This document shows positions 26,108 through 35,090 of a stretch of 64,000 nucleotides of DNA, piece by piece. The notes beneath the pieces are model-generated. The model saw only the letters and a list, made by a program, of their open reading frames with translations, was not told the DNA's origin and ran no database searches. Origin of the DNA: Clostridia bacterium (GTDB taxonomy: Bacteria; Bacillota; Clostridia; Oscillospirales; CAG-272). Location of the stretch: the NCBI GenBank assembly GCA_017403155.1, contig JAFQOP010000012.1, positions 62,001-126,000 on the forward strand. Direction: 5' to 3'. The position numbers and the translations under genes were made by a program. Every line of letters begins with the position of its first letter. Within the stretch, counting starts at the first letter, position 1.

Positions 26108-26695
26108 TTACTCGGTCGAAAGTGTGGGCATAGGGGCCTTGGCACTCTTCTCTACAAGGAAGAAATAGGGGGAGGTCGGGGAGTTCAGTATACGGAAAAG
26201 CGAGGGACAGATCTGATACCTTGAGAGGGTGGAAAAATACTCGCGGAGCATCTCCCCCTCAAGCTCGCCCTCCTCGTGCCCGGGGTAAATCGCAACGATG
26301 AGCACACCGTCGGGCAGAAGCATTTCTATCGCCGCCTCGACTGCCGCCATAGTCGTTTGCCGAAGGGTGGTGACCCCCTTCCTTCCGCTGCCCGGGAGGT
26401 AGCCAAGGTTGAACATTCCTGCCTTTATCGGCTCGCGGACAAACTCGCGCACTCTGTGGTGAGAGGCACATATAAGGGTATAGTTTTCGGGGGCGTTTTC
26501 GGCTGTAAGTCTATCCCGTGTCGACTTTAGAGCCTCCTCCTGAATATCAAAGGCATATACTCTGCCCTGCTCTCCGACTGTTCTGGAAAGGAAGAGGGTA
26601 TCGTTGCCGTTGCCCATAGTGAAGTCAACGGCGACCTCGCCCTCACCAAGGTGAGCGAGAACAAACTGCTTGTGCAGCTCTTTTAAATCTACCAT
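26108..26695 (-). CDS. mnmM: Class I SAM methyltransferase, YtqB/MnmM family (tRNA U34 modification)
   Basis: The 195-aa protein belongs to the rRNA_methylase-like family that includes Bacillus YtqB, shown to act as MnmM in the methyl step of mnm5(s2)U34 synthesis in tRNA. SAM-site motifs are VDFTMGNGNDTLFLSRTVG and VYAFDIQEEAL; the family segment FNLGYLPGSGRK and AIYPGHEEGE follow. It starts 4 bp after rqcH, in the operon cca-rqcH-mnmM, all three concerned with tRNA or translation. The exact substrate is inferred from the family. Confidence 0.85.
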   Translation of the reverse strand: MVDLKELHKQFVLAHLGEGEVAVDFTMGNGNDTLFLSRTVGEQGRVYAFDIQEEALKSTRDRLTAENAPENYTLICASHHRVREFVREPIKAGMFNLGYLPGSGRKGVTTLRQTTMAAVEAAIEMLLPDGVLIVAIYPGHEEGELEGEMLREYFSTLSRYQICPSLFRILNSPTSPYFFLVEKSAKAPMPTLSTE

Positions 26696-26699
26696 ATTA

Positions 26700-28427
26700 T
26701 CACGGCTTTCTCGGGGTGACGTAGGCGGTGTAATTCGTCTTGTAGATGACGAATCCCGGCTTTGCGCCCGAAACCTTCTTTACGTATTTTATTCTGGTGT
26801 AGTCGACCGCTACGGGTGCTGCGGTCGCCTTCGAGTAGTAGGCGGCAATCTGTGCCGCCTCGGTGTAGTCCTCCTCACCGGGCTCTGTCCCCTCTGTTAC
26901 AAGGACGACGTGGGAGCCGGGCATGTCCTTTACGTGAAACCATATATCCTCACCTCTGGCAAGCTTGAAGGTGACGTACTCATTCTGTATATTATTTCTG
27001 CCGACAAGGAGGGTGAAGCCTCCGCTCGTTTTCAGCTGCATAGGCTTCATCTTGAATTTTTTGGAGGGACGGTATCCCGTAAGACGGGAGGAATACCCGG
27101 AGCGGTATAGCTCCTCGCGGATTTCGGCAAGGTCATCCTCACACTCCGCCTTGTCAAGGAAGGAGCGCACGCTCTCGAGGTAGACGAGCTCCTTTTCCCA
27201 TATTGCTATCTGCTCGGTGAGAACTGCTTTTGCCGTTTTTGACTTGTTGTAGAGCTTGTAGAGGCGCTGGGCGTTCTGCGAGGGTGAGAGGCGCGTGTCA
27301 AGCTCAATCGTTACCTCGGGGCAGGACTCGTCGTAGTAATCGAGACAAACAAGTGTGCTGTCGCCGCGCTTTATGCGGTATATGTTGGCTGTGATAAGGT
27401 CGGCGCGTCGCTTATACAGCTCACCGTTTTCGCTCTCGAGGAGTGCCTCACGCTGGAGGGCGAGCTTGCGCTCGGTACGGGCTGTGGCATTGTTCAAAAG
27501 TGTTATCAGGTCGTGGGCGCGCTGGCGAATGCGCTCTACCCTATCCTTCTCTGCGAAGTAAGCGTCGAGCAGTGCGCTGATGCTATCAAAATGAGAAATC
27601 TCTGCTGCCCCCTCCAGATAGGTGATATTCATATAGGAATAATCTATCGGCTTACCGCTGCTGTCGGTGGCAACGGTGGGGGTATAGCTGTGAGAGATAA
27701 GAAGCCTTTGCCACTCCGAAAATACAGAATAAAGCCGTTCGATATCTGCCTCACGGACAGGGGTATCTATGCCGCCCGTGGCGCGGTAGCAAAGCTCATG
27801 TGCTATCTGCGTGGCAATGCCCGACCAGCTCGAGGTTATGAACTTTTCTACTGTACGCTCTGTGCCAAACTCGGCAAGCGCTCTGTCAAACTGCGCCCTA
27901 TCAATATCCAAGGGAGAAAGGCGCGGCTTCTGCTCGGGAAGGGTGTATCTAAGCCCGGGGAGAATCTGGCGCACCGTGCTGGCGGCAAAGTCGACGAGCT
28001 TCATTGCTGTGATTATCTTATAATCCTTGTCGGTAAGGATGAGGTTGGCATACTTACCCATTATTTCGGCAATGAGGTGCTTCTCGGTGGGAAAGCCCAT
28101 CTCGTCGTATGCCGAAACGGTTAGGTCGGCAATACGGTCAAGGTCGGGCTGGCTGATGGAAACGATTCTGCCGCCCGTTATATGCTTGCGGAGGAGCATA
28201 CAGAGCATTGGAGCCTTCTCGGGGTTTTCCTTTGCTATATCCGAGAGCTGGAGTCTCGGAGCATTCGGCCCTACGTTAAATACAAGGCGGCGCGTTTTTC
28301 CGCCCAGGCGGATTCCGAGGTCTATCTCGTCGTTCTGCGGCTGGTAGACCTTCTCTATTTTCGCGACGTCTCCCGCCGAGGCAAGCTCATTCAGGCAGGC
28401 GCGCATCATAAAAGCATCGAATGCCAT
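26700..28427 (-). CDS. rqcH: Ribosome quality control factor RqcH (NFACT protein)
   Basis: RqcH binds stalled 50S-peptidyl-tRNA complexes and adds C-terminal alanine tails that mark nascent chains for degradation. The 575-aa protein opens with AFDAFMMRACLNEL, has NFACT-N segments (RLVFNVGPNAPRLQLS, KHLIAEIMGKYANLIL), a central coiled coil and helix-hairpin-helix region, and a C-terminal NFACT-R domain (GFTLLVGRNNIQNEY, DIWFHVKDMPGSHVVL). Length is typical. It lies between cca and mnmM in one leftward operon. Confidence 0.95.
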   Translation of the reverse strand: MAFDAFMMRACLNELASAGDVAKIEKVYQPQNDEIDLGIRLGGKTRRLVFNVGPNAPRLQLSDIAKENPEKAPMLCMLLRKHITGGRIVSISQPDLDRIADLTVSAYDEMGFPTEKHLIAEIMGKYANLILTDKDYKIITAMKLVDFAASTVRQILPGLRYTLPEQKPRLSPLDIDRAQFDRALAEFGTERTVEKFITSSWSGIATQIAHELCYRATGGIDTPVREADIERLYSVFSEWQRLLISHSYTPTVATDSSGKPIDYSYMNITYLEGAAEISHFDSISALLDAYFAEKDRVERIRQRAHDLITLLNNATARTERKLALQREALLESENGELYKRRADLITANIYRIKRGDSTLVCLDYYDESCPEVTIELDTRLSPSQNAQRLYKLYNKSKTAKAVLTEQIAIWEKELVYLESVRSFLDKAECEDDLAEIREELYRSGYSSRLTGYRPSKKFKMKPMQLKTSGGFTLLVGRNNIQNEYVTFKLARGEDIWFHVKDMPGSHVVLVTEGTEPGEEDYTEAAQIAAYYSKATAAPVAVDYTRIKYVKKVSGAKPGFVIYKTNYTAYVTPRKP

Positions 28428-28489
28428 ATACTCACTTCCTTTCCTTTCTATTTTTGTATACTTTTATTAACGTAAAATCCGATTTGGTG

Positions 28490-29674
28490 CTATGCGTGTA
28501 AATTTAAATACCTAAAAATCGAATCGCGTGTGTTTTCGCATTCACCGCGGATAACCGCAATTATAGCAGCGGTGAGAGTCTTGCCTACCTCGGGTCCCTT
28601 TATACCGAGGGAGGTTAAGTCCTCTCCCTTTATCGCGAGGTCGGATATGCGATACGCCGCACCCGATGCAAGGATGCGCTCGGCTGTGGCAAGGCACTGC
28701 TGCGGTGCTCTTCCCATCGCAAAAAGGAGCTTGATAAGAGACAGTGTGTAGGGTGCGCCTATTTTCATAAACGCGAGCTTTATATCGACCTCGTCCGACA
28801 GAGGCAGATCGAGCGAGGAGAGAATTTTCTCCCCCTCATGCCTTGCGGCATTATCCAGCCTGAGTCTGTCTGCGGCATGAGAGAATGCCTCGACGGGGCT
28901 GTCCGCAGAAAGAGCAAACAGCGAAAGAGTGCGCAGATTCGGAGGAAGTGAAGCAAAGCGGTCGCGGGGCAGGAGTCTTATAGCAGAGGGGATAGAAAGC
29001 ACCCACGCGATTATGTCGGGATATTCGGATATGACCTCATATGCCTGAGAGCCCTCCATGAGCTTCTTGTATTCTGTGAGGATGCGCTCGGCACTGATAT
29101 ACTCCAGAAGATGTGCCTTCTCACGAATTGCACGGGCTGTTCCCTCCTCTATCACGAAGCCGAGGGTCGACGAAAAGCGCAGAGCGCGAAGAATGCGAAG
29201 GGCGTCCTCCTCAAAGCGGCAGGCAGGCTCGCCTACGGCGCGAATGACTCTTGCCTCTATATCCGCAACACCCGAAAACGGGTCGGTGAAGCCATGGCGC
29301 TCGCTGTAACAGATGGCATTGACGGTAAAGTCGCGACGGGATAGGTCGTCGGTGAGAGTGCGGGAGAAGGAGACAGTGCTCGGATGACGGTGGTCGGTGT
29401 AATCTCCCTCTGTGCGGTAGGTGGTTATCTCGTACGGCTCTGCGCCAAGTATTACTGTGAGTGTGCCGTGCTTCAAGCCCACCTCGAGTGTATGCTCGTC
29501 TCGAAAAATTTCACGCATCTCATCAGGGGTGGCAGACGTGGTTATATCAAAGTCGTGCGGCGGCTTGCCAAGAAGGAAATCGCGCACGCATCCGCCGACG
29601 ATGTCGGCTCGCTGTCCTGCTGACTCGAGCTTTTCTATTATATATTTTACACTGTCGTTCAGCTTCAGCTGCAT
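28490..29674 (-). CDS. cca: CCA tRNA nucleotidyltransferase
   Basis: This enzyme builds or repairs the CCA end of tRNAs without a template. The 394-aa class II polymerase-beta-like head shows ADIVGGCVRDFLLGKPPHDF with the catalytic DFD, then THR-type motif RRDFTVNAICY and DPFSGVADIEARVIRAVG. The ERhxxE-type motif is ISAERILTEYKKLM. It heads the operon with rqcH and mnmM, from a promoter at 29708-29736. Specialised A-adding or CC-adding forms cannot be excluded by sequence alone, but no second homologue is in the window. Confidence 0.93.
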   Translation of the reverse strand: MQLKLNDSVKYIIEKLESAGQRADIVGGCVRDFLLGKPPHDFDITTSATPDEMREIFRDEHTLEVGLKHGTLTVILGAEPYEITTYRTEGDYTDHRHPSTVSFSRTLTDDLSRRDFTVNAICYSERHGFTDPFSGVADIEARVIRAVGEPACRFEEDALRILRALRFSSTLGFVIEEGTARAIREKAHLLEYISAERILTEYKKLMEGSQAYEVISEYPDIIAWVLSIPSAIRLLPRDRFASLPPNLRTLSLFALSADSPVEAFSHAADRLRLDNAARHEGEKILSSLDLPLSDEVDIKLAFMKIGAPYTLSLIKLLFAMGRAPQQCLATAERILASGAAYRISDLAIKGEDLTSLGIKGPEVGKTLTAAIIAVIRGECENTRDSIFRYLNLHA

Positions 29675-29707
29675 TCGTTCTTCCTCCCTTATTATATTAT
29701 TTTATAT

Positions 29708-29736
29708 ATTTTACCACAAATGTTTATGATTGTCAA
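29708..29736 (-). promoter_or_regulatory. Promoter of cca-rqcH-mnmM
   Basis: Minus-strand TTGACA (29731-29736), 17 bp, TAAAAT (29708-29713). Confidence 0.8.
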
Positions 29737-29742
29737 AACCTA

Positions 29743-29771
29743 TTGACATTTTTTTGCCTTTAATTTATAAT
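29743..29771 (+). promoter_or_regulatory. Promoter of the CE15-like esterase gene
   Basis: TTGACA (29743-29748), 17 bp, TATAAT (29766-29771), divergent from the cca promoter. Confidence 0.9.
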
Positions 29772-29802
29772 AAATTCAGATATTTTTGGAGGTGTTCTTG
29801 CT

Positions 29803-30894
29803 ATGATAGATAAAATCCTTAAAAAGCGTGGCGTCCCGAGCCTTATGACCTTCCTTGACGGCAGCAAGGTAAAGAACGCGGAGGACTTCGAAAAAAGGCG
29901 CGAGGAGCTGAAGAGGATAGTTCAGGAGAAGGAATACGGATATATTCCCGCACCGCCTGACGATATGACGCTTGAGCTTCTCGCAGAGAACGAAAACTTC
30001 TGTGCCGGCAAGGCGCACAGACGCGAGTGGCGCATGCACCTCACAGTCAAAGGGATACAGCGTAGCTTTGACTTTATTTCGGTAATACCGAAGTCCAAGA
30101 CACCCGTGCCTGCATTCGTGCTTATGAACTTCACCCCCGATTCCCCCGATAAGTATCTACCCACAGAGGAGATAACCGACAGCGGATTTGCCGTTTTCTC
30201 CTTTCACCACAGCGGTGCAACAACTGACGACGGTGACTTTACCACCGGTGTGGCTCCTCTCTTTACAAACGGTGAGCGCGAGCCTCACGCACCCGGAAAA
30301 ATTGCGATGTGGGCTTGGTGCGCAATGAGAGTTATGGACCACGTTATGACCCTGCCCGAGATTGACAAGGACAACGTAGCGGTTATCGGGCACTCCAGAC
30401 TCGGCAAGACGGCACTCGTCGCAGGTGCCTTCGACGAAAGATTTAAATACGTAATCTCTAACGATTCGGGCTGCTCCGGTGCGGCGCTCACGCGCGGCAA
30501 GTGCGGCGAGACGGTTGAGGTTATAACGAGGGTTTTCCCCTTCTGGTTCTGCCCCTATTACGTAGAAAACCAGGCGAGCTTTCTTGAGGAGGGCTACGAC
30601 CAGCACTTTCTTATTGCTCTCTCGGCGCCGAGGGTTGTAATGATAGGCAGCGCAAAGGAGGACCTGTGGGCTGACCCGGAGAGCGAATTTCTCGCTACGT
30701 ATCTCGCAAGCGAGGCATGGCGTGCACTTGGCAAGCAGGGGCTTATCAGCCACGGTGAGATTCCCTCACCGAAGAGCGTGCTAGACGGGGGCGACGTATT
30801 CTACCAGGTGAGATTCGGCACTCACTACCTCTCACGCGAGGACTGGGGCGAATATATGCGCTACATAAAGAAAATGATGAACAAGTCATTATAA
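29803..30894 (+). CDS. Glucuronoyl esterase-like alpha/beta hydrolase (CE15-like)
   Basis: The 363-aa protein carries the nucleophile motif AVIGHSRLGKTALVAGAFDE (CE15 enzymes usually have GCSRxGK) followed by NDSGCSGAALTRGKCGETVE and WFCPYYVENQ. A late His in FGTHYLSREDW fits the catalytic His. CE15 enzymes cleave lignin-carbohydrate ester bonds of glucuronoxylan or act as acetyl-xylan type esterases. There is no signal peptide, so it would act in the cytosol on imported fragments. GGAGG precedes the ATG; the gene is monocistronic with a terminator at 30901. Confidence 0.82.
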   Translation: MIDKILKKRGVPSLMTFLDGSKVKNAEDFEKRREELKRIVQEKEYGYIPAPPDDMTLELLAENENFCAGKAHRREWRMHLTVKGIQRSFDFISVIPKSKTPVPAFVLMNFTPDSPDKYLPTEEITDSGFAVFSFHHSGATTDDGDFTTGVAPLFTNGEREPHAPGKIAMWAWCAMRVMDHVMTLPEIDKDNVAVIGHSRLGKTALVAGAFDERFKYVISNDSGCSGAALTRGKCGETVEVITRVFPFWFCPYYVENQASFLEEGYDQHFLIALSAPRVVMIGSAKEDLWADPESEFLATYLASEAWRALGKQGLISHGEIPSPKSVLDGGDVFYQVRFGTHYLSREDWGEYMRYIKKMMNKSL

Positions 30895-30900
30895 AGACAA

Positions 30901-30929
30901 AAAAGAGAGAACACAGTTCTCTCTTTTTT
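30901..30929. terminator. Terminator after the esterase gene
   Basis: Stem AGAGAGAAC/GTTCTCTCT with A- and T-runs on both sides. Confidence 0.85.
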
Positions 30930-30992
30930 GTTATATCGAAAGGGAATAGGCGCAGATGAGCAGCCCCGTCTCTTTCACTCGTCGAAGGGCGC

Positions 30993-32060
30993 TTATACGT
31001 GCTTGATATTTATAGAATAGTACCCTCCCTCATAGGCATAGGCATCACTGTCCTTGACGTCATGAAGGGAAGAGCGCATTGCGTCATTTACCTCCTCGTG
31101 GTAAATTGTGGGGTCGGCGCGGAAATAATAGTATTTGTCAGCGCCGGATCCGCGTCCCGCCTCACAAAGGCTGTGAATATGCGCCCTGACTCCATCAAGG
31201 GTGTCGAAGTAGCAGCCGTTTTTGTAATAATAGTTATAGTCCCTTTTGTCGCAAACTATGCCCGGATAATAAAGGCTTTTGAAATCGTGGTCGACGCGTA
31301 TTTCGTCATCGGTCAGATTGAAATAGGTGTAGGGCGGATAGCTTTCTTCCCGCTTTACGTCGTTGAAGGTTACGTCAAGATGATAGTAGGTGCCCTTTAT
31401 CTTAACGGCAAGCCAGGCGTGCAGCTCGGCTTTTCCGTCCCCCATCGCATCTCCGACGATATGGGCGCAGGGCACGCCGTGGCTTTGGAGAATAAGCTGA
31501 GCGAGGTCGGTGTATGCCTCACAGACTGCCTTTCCCCTCTTCAGAAATCCGACGACCGTAAACAGCTCGCCAAACTCCCTGCCCTCCTTTTCGTGCTCAT
31601 AGTCGTATTCATAGCTTTCTGTGATAAAATCGTTGACGGCGAGCTCAAGCTCATAATCGTCGGTAATACCGTCAAAGCGATGTATTATTTTTTCAAGCTC
31701 CTTATCAATCTCGGAAATCTCCTCGGGCGTATAGTTGCAGCTGCCCTCTTTTATAACGGCAAAGCCGCGCTCTCTGTCAAGCTCGAGCTCCGAGCCCTCC
31801 ATATAGTAAAGCTCGGGAAAATCGAGGAGCATGTATTCGTAAACTACAACAACCATATTGTAAAAAAGGTCATAGGGGTCTTCGTTTGTCCTGAAGGTCG
31901 GGAGGTCGCGCCTCTCGGGCTCGGGCATTTGCCCCTCCTCGCGAAAGACGTTAAAGCTGTACTCATGGCGCAGTACACGCTCGATAAGAAAGCGATACAG
32001 CGACTTTTCCAGCTCCTCCAAAAGACCGTAATAATATCTTAAATGTAGATTAAGCTCCAT
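30993..32060 (-). CDS. Transglutaminase-like (papain-fold) protein
   Basis: The 355-aa protein contains a transglutaminase-core domain with the triad visible as Cys in RGKAVCEAYTDLAQLI, His in ELHAWLAVKIKG and Asp in YYHLDVTFND. The N-terminal 130 residues are acidic and Tyr-rich with no known domain; a Tyr/Asp-rich tail follows the core. There is no signal peptide. Such proteins in bacteria are usually peptidases or have lost cross-linking activity; the substrate is unknown. A promoter is at 32091-32119, and nothing is co-transcribed. Confidence 0.8.
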   Translation of the reverse strand: MELNLHLRYYYGLLEELEKSLYRFLIERVLRHEYSFNVFREEGQMPEPERRDLPTFRTNEDPYDLFYNMVVVVYEYMLLDFPELYYMEGSELELDRERGFAVIKEGSCNYTPEEISEIDKELEKIIHRFDGITDDYELELAVNDFITESYEYDYEHEKEGREFGELFTVVGFLKRGKAVCEAYTDLAQLILQSHGVPCAHIVGDAMGDGKAELHAWLAVKIKGTYYHLDVTFNDVKREESYPPYTYFNLTDDEIRVDHDFKSLYYPGIVCDKRDYNYYYKNGCYFDTLDGVRAHIHSLCEAGRGSGADKYYYFRADPTIYHEEVNDAMRSSLHDVKDSDAYAYEGGYYSINIKHV

Positions 32061-32090
32061 TTTTTCACCGTTTTTCCTTGTTATAAGGCT

Positions 32091-32119
32091 ATTTTAGCAT
32101 TACGGCAGGCAAATGTCAA
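32091..32119 (-). promoter_or_regulatory. Promoter of the transglutaminase-like gene
   Basis: Minus-strand TTGACA (32114-32119), 17 bp, TAAAAT (32091-32096). Confidence 0.8.
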
Positions 32120-32120
32120 G

Positions 32121-32149
32121 AAAAAGAGGCTACCGATTACGGTAGCCTC
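32121..32149 (-). terminator. Terminator of the MBL-M14-beta-helix operon
   Basis: Stem GAGGCTACCG/CGGTAGCCTC (32126-32149) followed by five T on the minus strand. Confidence 0.85.
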
Positions 32150-32154
32150 GATTT

Positions 32155-35067
32155 TTATTCCTCGGGGAGAACGTACTCTCCGTCCTTGTTTACATACTGT
32201 ATATAGGTGTCGGTTTCCTCGTCGTAGATGTTTACGGTGGAATTCTTGAACTGGGGCGCGGTGGGATAGATCAATTCAATATCCTCGCAATTCTTGAAGT
32301 AGAAGTTTTCTGTGCCTATATAGGGGTTGACACCGCCTCCGCCATAAGGATCGCTTATATCTATCGTAAGATCGGATATATCGGAGGGGTAGATATATAC
32401 GGGACGGGCATTTCTTGCAACCTCGGTTTCGGTTCTTACACCGTTGCTGTCTACCGATATTTCAATCTCGACCGCATCCACACCGTCTATATAGACATTT
32501 TTCGGCAGGTATGTCTGATATCCGTAGTAGTGATCTGCCCTGTGGGTCGCGCTGATAATGGTAATCTCACTACGGTCAACGGGAACACCCTGTGACTTTG
32601 CCTTGTTATACCTTATAGTGATATCCTTGAGGTAAAAGTCTCCCTCAAAGGTCGAGCCGTAGTCTTCCCTAATCCAGATGCCGTGAGCGTCCGAGCTGTT
32701 GTCTCTGGTTGCATAGAAGGTTACGCCATCGCAGTCGAGTGTGCCGGCACCGATAATCGAAAGATAAACAAGCGTGGTATTCTTTATCGTGAGGTTATAC
32801 ACGCCTCTGTGCGCGTCAACCGTGTTCATAAAGCAGTTCTCGACGTACATATTGCGGCAGTAGTTCGTTCCCATCATACCGTTGTTGGAGTTGGTGCCAT
32901 CGGGGTTGTGGAAGAAGTTGGACTGGTCGCAGTTGATAAGTCGAAAATTGTTTACAGCGGTCGCACGAACCTCGTAGCTGCGGGACATATCCGCATTAGT
33001 GACAGTGTTCCACCATCTCTGAGGGCGCTGGAAGGTAATGTTTTCGTAGGTTACGTTGGAGCAGTTTTGGCTCTCAATGAAGCCCTCGTAGGGCACGCCC
33101 GACGTTGCATCAGCCTCGCCGATTATTACGTGGTTGATATTCTTAATAACTACGTTCGAGCGAGTGATGTAGATGTTGCGCCTGGTGTATCTGTCGACGC
33201 TCTGGAAGGGCGCAGCGATAAAGTTGGTAGTGACGGTGGCTCTCTCCTCGCCGTCGCCTCCAAGGAACTCAATATCCTCATCGCTTATATTGTATACGAC
33301 AAGATCGGTGATCTTAGTGTAGTCCCACTGGACGGGAGTAGAGTCGTCAATCGTTCCGTCGGCATGTACAAGGATAAACTCGTGCTGTGCATAGCCGTTG
33401 TCGCCATTTGAGCCCGACCTGATGAAGTGACGGACTTCACTGTTCTGCACCATAATATATGCCTCGAATTCGGGTGCGTAGCCGAGGCTCTTCGCTCCCC
33501 TTGCAAGAGTTGTGATGGGAACGTTGCCGTCCGCCTCCGTGAAAGAATTTACAAGTCCCACATCAGGCATTATGTGGAAGATATGGGTGCCAAACTCCAC
33601 GTCAGACTGAACTATGCCCTTATCATCAAAGATGAAGCTCGCGCCATGCCAGTAGGTGTTAGTCTTGACGGGAATGGAGTATTTGCCCGTCTTGGGTCCT
33701 ATGCGATAGGTCTTGCCCTCGGTGGCATGGACGTTAAGTCCATACATATTTGCCTCGGTGTGAGCCGCATAGATTGCAGCAAAGTCATCTGTGACACCGT
33801 CACCGACAGCACCGAAGTCGTCATAGTTAATGTTGCGGAGATCTATGGTGTCAAGAGTTCCCTCGGGGAAGGCTGCAACCTTTGTGGAGAGGGGAAGCTC
33901 AAATATTTTTTTGTTGAAGTATTCCGTGCACTTTTCCCTCATCTTGTCGGAAATCATACACTCGATAACGAGGTTGCCCGAATCGGTAACGGTGGCGGTA
34001 AAGCCGATGCTCTTGCGGTCGTTTGCAATATTGCTTATAGAGATGAGCTTTTCCTCACCCGTAAGCTTATCCGTTTTGACGATCTCTAGGCGGATACCGA
34101 GCTTTTCATAAAGCTCATCCTGCAGATCACTCGCCGCACGGGATGCGGTGGTGTCCATATCGGGATACGTGATAACGTAGCCGTCTCTGATGCTGTTCCC
34201 TGCTACCGTAACGTCGGTGAGGGGATAACCCGTCTGGGGCGCTGTTACGGTCTTGCTTGAGTCCGCAGCAAAATCGGTAAAGGGCTCGTTGCTTTTCTTG
34301 ATTCCGAACAGTTCTGTCTTGAGATAGGCAATCGCCGTGGCAAGTCCCTTGGTGGAGCCACCCTGCACTATAAGCTTGGTGCCGACCTGGATAACGGCAT
34401 AGCCTTCCACGCCGAGGGTATACTTATTGAATTTATACTCATCGCCTCTTGTATTGACAGTTCCGATAAGTATCTCGACCTCCACGGCATCCGTTCTGTA
34501 ATCTCCGACCGTTATCTGTGACGAGTTAAGCCTGTTAAGGATAGTGGCAAGATCATCGACAGCAGAATAATTGCTACCGATATCGGAGCCCGTAACGAAG
34601 GTGAAGGTAGGAACACCGTTCTTATACAGGATCAGCTCACCCTTGTCATTGAAGTATTCGGGCTCCTCGGGAGCCACAACCTCATCGCAGCCCTCGGTGT
34701 CACATATACCGTCGCCGTCTGCATCAACGTGGTCGGTGCAAGCGGGGGTAACCGCAGCTCCGCAGCCGGGAGTGTCGCACACGCCGTCGGCGTTCGCATC
34801 AACGTGCTCGGTGCAAGCAGGAGTCACCGCAGCTCCGCAGCCGGGAGTGTCACACACACCGTCAGCATTTGCGTCAATATGCTCGGTACAAGCAGGGGCA
34901 ACAGACGCTCCGCAGCCCTCGGTGTCGCATATTCCGTCGCCGTTGCTGTCCACGTGCTCCGTGCAGGCAGGAGGTGTGGGGGTGTCGCCGCAGGCTACCA
35001 TGGTCGCTGCGGTGCACAGCATAAGCACAAGCGAAAGAAGCAAAACTATTGTTCTTTTTAATTTCAT
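32155..35067 (-). CDS. Surface lipoprotein with four Cys/Asp repeats and a right-handed beta-helix (pectate-lyase-3-like)
   Basis: The 970-aa protein has a signal peptide ending TMVAC (lipid Cys26). Four tandem 25-residue repeats of type ACTEHVDANADGVCDTPGCG follow at about residues 34-133, each with a DxNxDGxCD loop resembling calcium-binding dockerin or thrombospondin-3 loops. The middle (about 270-430) contains FGAVGDGVTDDFAAIYAAH, the start signature of pectate-lyase-3 type beta-helix proteins, and the rest is rich in Asn/Tyr rungs as expected for a helix. It may bind or cleave polysaccharide at the cell surface; no catalytic residues are assigned. It is the last gene of an operon with an MBL hydrolase and an M14 peptidase. 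Confidence 0.8.
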   Translation of the reverse strand: MKLKRTIVLLLSLVLMLCTAATMVACGDTPTPPACTEHVDSNGDGICDTEGCGASVAPACTEHIDANADGVCDTPGCGAAVTPACTEHVDANADGVCDTPGCGAAVTPACTDHVDADGDGICDTEGCDEVVAPEEPEYFNDKGELILYKNGVPTFTFVTGSDIGSNYSAVDDLATILNRLNSSQITVGDYRTDAVEVEILIGTVNTRGDEYKFNKYTLGVEGYAVIQVGTKLIVQGGSTKGLATAIAYLKTELFGIKKSNEPFTDFAADSSKTVTAPQTGYPLTDVTVAGNSIRDGYVITYPDMDTTASRAASDLQDELYEKLGIRLEIVKTDKLTGEEKLISISNIANDRKSIGFTATVTDSGNLVIECMISDKMREKCTEYFNKKIFELPLSTKVAAFPEGTLDTIDLRNINYDDFGAVGDGVTDDFAAIYAAHTEANMYGLNVHATEGKTYRIGPKTGKYSIPVKTNTYWHGASFIFDDKGIVQSDVEFGTHIFHIMPDVGLVNSFTEADGNVPITTLARGAKSLGYAPEFEAYIMVQNSEVRHFIRSGSNGDNGYAQHEFILVHADGTIDDSTPVQWDYTKITDLVVYNISDEDIEFLGGDGEERATVTTNFIAAPFQSVDRYTRRNIYITRSNVVIKNINHVIIGEADATSGVPYEGFIESQNCSNVTYENITFQRPQRWWNTVTNADMSRSYEVRATAVNNFRLINCDQSNFFHNPDGTNSNNGMMGTNYCRNMYVENCFMNTVDAHRGVYNLTIKNTTLVYLSIIGAGTLDCDGVTFYATRDNSSDAHGIWIREDYGSTFEGDFYLKDITIRYNKAKSQGVPVDRSEITIISATHRADHYYGYQTYLPKNVYIDGVDAVEIEISVDSNGVRTETEVARNARPVYIYPSDISDLTIDISDPYGGGGVNPYIGTENFYFKNCEDIELIYPTAPQFKNSTVNIYDEETDTYIQYVNKDGEYVLPEE

Positions 35068-35090
35068 AGATTTTTCCTCTTTTGTAAAAA